The translations under genes and the position numbers were made by a program. From JACJWR01 sp044326505 (GTDB taxonomy: Bacteria; Actinomycetota; Actinomycetes; S36-B12; UBA10799), in assembly GCA_044326505.1 (NCBI GenBank), contig JBIRBF010000162.1, positions 1 through 6,369 of the forward strand: a stretch of DNA of 6,369 nt, written 5' to 3'. A model generated the notes under the pieces. That model saw only the letters and a list, made by a program, of their open reading frames with translations. It had not been told where the DNA came from and ran no database searches. Shown here piece by piece: positions 4,931 through 6,369 of the stretch; positions within the stretch are counted from its first letter, which is position 1; each line of letters opens with the position of its first letter.

Positions 4931-6369
4931 ATGGCCTTCGAACCCCCCGCCCCGCCCGTTGGAACGGCCGGCGCTGCGGGGGTGAATCCGACCAGCCAGT
5001 GGGATGCTGCCGACTACACGACGGTCGGTTCGTTCGTGCCTGCGAACGGATCCTTCATCCTGCAGAGCCTCGCAGTCCAGCCTGGCGAGAGGGTGCTTGA
5101 CGTGGGTTGCGGCGATGGTTCGCTCACCGCTCAGCTGCAGGACCTCGGCGCCCAGGTCGTAGGCATCGACGCCTCAGAGGCCCTCGTGGCGCACGCCCGC
5201 ACGCGCAACCTCGACGTGTTGCACGGCGACGTGCTCACCATGCAGTTCGACTCGGAGTTCGACGCGGTCTTCAGCAACGCCGTCCTGCATTGGGTGCTCG
5301 ACGCGCCAGGGGCCGCGCGGGCGATGTTCCGGGCATTGCGCCCGGGAGGTCGGATCGCCCTGGAATTCGGCGGCTTCGGCAACATCGCGGCCATCCGGGT
5401 TGCCCTGCGGGTGGCGCTGGGTGAGGCCGGCTATCGGACCCTGCCGCAGGACCAGTTCTACCCGACGGCGCGGCAGTACTCGGCCATCCTGCTGGCGGCG
5501 GGATTCCAGAACGTCACGTGCGAGATCGTGCCGAGGCCGACACCCCTGCCTGCCGGCCTGGAATCCTGGCTGCGCACCTTCCGGGGCGGACTGATGAACG
5601 TGCTCGGTATCGGAGTCGAGACGCGGGACAAGATCTTCGCCCGCACCGGGGAACTGCTCGCGCCGTCCCTACTGGACCCCGAGGGGCAGTGGTGGGCCGA
5701 CTATGTGCGGATCAGGGTTCTGGCGACGCGTCCGGCCCCGGCACCGGCCGTGGACCCGGAACCTGCTGCGGCGGCACCGGCCGAGCTCGAGTACCAGGAG
5801 TGGGACAGGGGAGCCGCGCCGGAGAGCGATACCGACGCATCGCTGGTGGCGGCGCCCGACGCTGAGGGACGTTGGCACGTGCACGAGGCCGACGAGGACG
5901 GGCAGGGGCTGGCGGGCGATGCCTGGGACGCAGCCGAAGATGACTCGGAGCCGGTCGTCCCGGAAGAACCAGAGGCGGCGCCGGACCCGGTTTCGCCGGC
6001 GATGGATCCGCTGAGTTCGATGCCGCCACCCAGCGGGGCCCCGATGCCGTCGGCCTGGCCGGGTCCGACACCCGGCCAGCCCGTGGGCCAGCCGATGGCC
6101 CAACCGATGGCACCTCCCATCCCGATGCCGCCACCGGGATTCCAGCCACCCCCGGCCGCAATGGCGCAACCGGCCGGATTCCAGCCCCGGCCCGGTACCA
6201 ATGCAGCACTTGCGCCGTCACCGGCCGGCCTGGCGCCGGCTTCCGCCTACGGCCCGCCCCCGGGCTACGCACCGCACCCCCGATACTCCGTGCCACCTCC
6301 CCTGCCCGGGCAGGCGGCCCCGGCGGGCCCCGCGGCCCCGGCGGGCACCGCTGCCCCGGCGGGCACCGC
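4931..6369 (+). CDS. Class I SAM-dependent methyltransferase with long low-complexity C-terminal extension (3' end outside window)
   Basis: The frame stays open from ATG 4931 to the window edge, at least 479 residues. Residues 20-267 form a complete methyltransferase: Q-W-D-A-A-D-Y near 23-29, motif I V-L-D-V-G-C-G-D-G-S at 55-64, the acidic motif II end G-I-D-A-S at 78-82, G-D-V at 99-101, F-D-A-V-F-S-N-A-V-L-H-W at 110-121, and L-R-P-G-G-R at 136-141. It resembles bacterial proteins of about 250 residues related to trans-aconitate methyltransferase, which end near the A-D-Y-V-R-I-R-V at 256-263; the substrate is unknown. Beyond 267 comes an acidic part (about 271-352), a Pro/Gln/Met-rich part (353-461) and AAPAGT-type repeats from 462. 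No membrane segment is seen up to the edge. The start is uncertain: GAGGA (4925-4929) is only 1 base from ATG 4931; GTG 4982 would also keep the whole domain. Confidence 0.85.
   Translation, partial: MAFEPPAPPVGTAGAAGVNPTSQWDAADYTTVGSFVPANGSFILQSLAVQPGERVLDVGCGDGSLTAQLQDLGAQVVGIDASEALVAHARTRNLDVLHGDVLTMQFDSEFDAVFSNAVLHWVLDAPGAARAMFRALRPGGRIALEFGGFGNIAAIRVALRVALGEAGYRTLPQDQFYPTARQYSAILLAAGFQNVTCEIVPRPTPLPAGLESWLRTFRGGLMNVLGIGVETRDKIFARTGELLAPSLLDPEGQWWADYVRIRVLATRPAPAPAVDPEPAAAAPAELEYQEWDRGAAPESDTDASLVAAPDAEGRWHVHEADEDGQGLAGDAWDAAEDDSEPVVPEEPEAAPDPVSPAMDPLSSMPPPSGAPMPSAWPGPTPGQPVGQPMAQPMAPPIPMPPPGFQPPPAAMAQPAGFQPRPGTNAALAPSPAGLAPASAYGPPPGYAPHPRYSVPPPLPGQAAPAGPAAPAGTAAPAGT
6137..6186 (+). repeat. 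Duplicated GFQP segment in the methyltransferase tail
   Basis: GGATTCCAGCC occurs at 6137-6147 and again at 6176-6186, 39 bases (13 codons) apart and in the same frame, coding Gly-Phe-Gln-Pro at residues 403-406 and 416-419. The flanks are Pro/Ala-rich and only loosely alike, so this is a degenerate repeat inside the low-complexity tail. Confidence 0.5.
6314..6369 (+). repeat. 18-base tandem repeat coding A-A-P-A-G-P/T
   Basis: Three units of 18 bases follow one another at 6314-6331, 6332-6349 and 6350-6367, and a fourth begins with GC at the window edge. The core GCCCCGGCGGGC is identical in all three; units differ at only a few bases (last codon CCC or ACC, first codon GCG or GCT). Because 18 is a multiple of three, gain or loss of units keeps the frame. 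They code A-A-P-A-G-P, A-A-P-A-G-T, A-A-P-A-G-T (residues 462-479). Confidence 0.85.

Noticed and set aside
5712..6296. Long minus-strand open frames opposite the methyltransferase tail (also 5701-6201)
   Set aside because: They read as Arg/Pro/Gly-rich low-complexity peptides, arise from GC bias opposite a repetitive tail, and have no recognisable domain or ribosome binding site.

Overview
The window is GC-rich, densely packed actinobacterial DNA. Three things point to the phylum: a maleylpyruvate-isomerase-like (mycothiol-dependent type) enzyme, since mycothiol is an actinobacterial thiol; a protein ending in a DUF2510 domain, which is largely actinobacterial; and lipoproteins with Ser/Thr/Ala-rich tethers. 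The genus cannot be read from the sequence. I see no tRNA, rRNA, insertion sequence, CRISPR array or phage gene, and no gene-free stretch longer than about 110 bases.

Layout, left to right. (1) Envelope genes, 1-2106: the start of a lipoprotein gene on the minus strand; divergent from it, a 171-residue orphan lipoprotein; a DUF4126 membrane protein on the minus strand; and divergent from that, an exported cyclophilin-type peptidyl-prolyl isomerase lipoprotein. (2) A two-gene minus-strand operon, 3659-2099: a mycothiol-dependent maleylpyruvate isomerase-family protein followed 7 bases later by an alpha/beta hydrolase of the BD-FAE/acetyl-esterase type. The hydrolase gene meets the cyclophilin gene tail to tail with an 8-base overlap of the two stop regions. 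(3) Plus-strand genes, 3730-6369: a two-helix membrane protein with a C-terminal DUF2510 domain, a 91-residue GlsB/YeaQ/YmgE-family membrane protein, and a class I SAM-dependent methyltransferase that runs off the right edge.

The most unusual item is this last gene. A complete methyltransferase domain (about residues 20-267) continues in frame, without a stop, into at least 212 residues of low complexity: first strongly acidic, then Pro/Gln/Met-rich, then an 18-base tandem repeat still running at the window edge. The clearest regulatory signal is a perfect 9-base inverted repeat with an 8-base spacer (1407-1432) between the DUF4126 gene and the cyclophilin gene; it covers the cyclophilin ribosome binding site and a predicted transcription start. 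Two minus-strand genes have a TANNNT -10 box 6-7 bases before the start codon, suggesting leaderless mRNAs.

The genes do not form one obvious pathway. The left part concerns the cell envelope and secreted protein folding, the middle pair looks like small-molecule or ester metabolism, and the right part mixes membrane/stress-type proteins with the extended methyltransferase. I find no convincing complete novel system; the extended methyltransferase is the best candidate for something undescribed.
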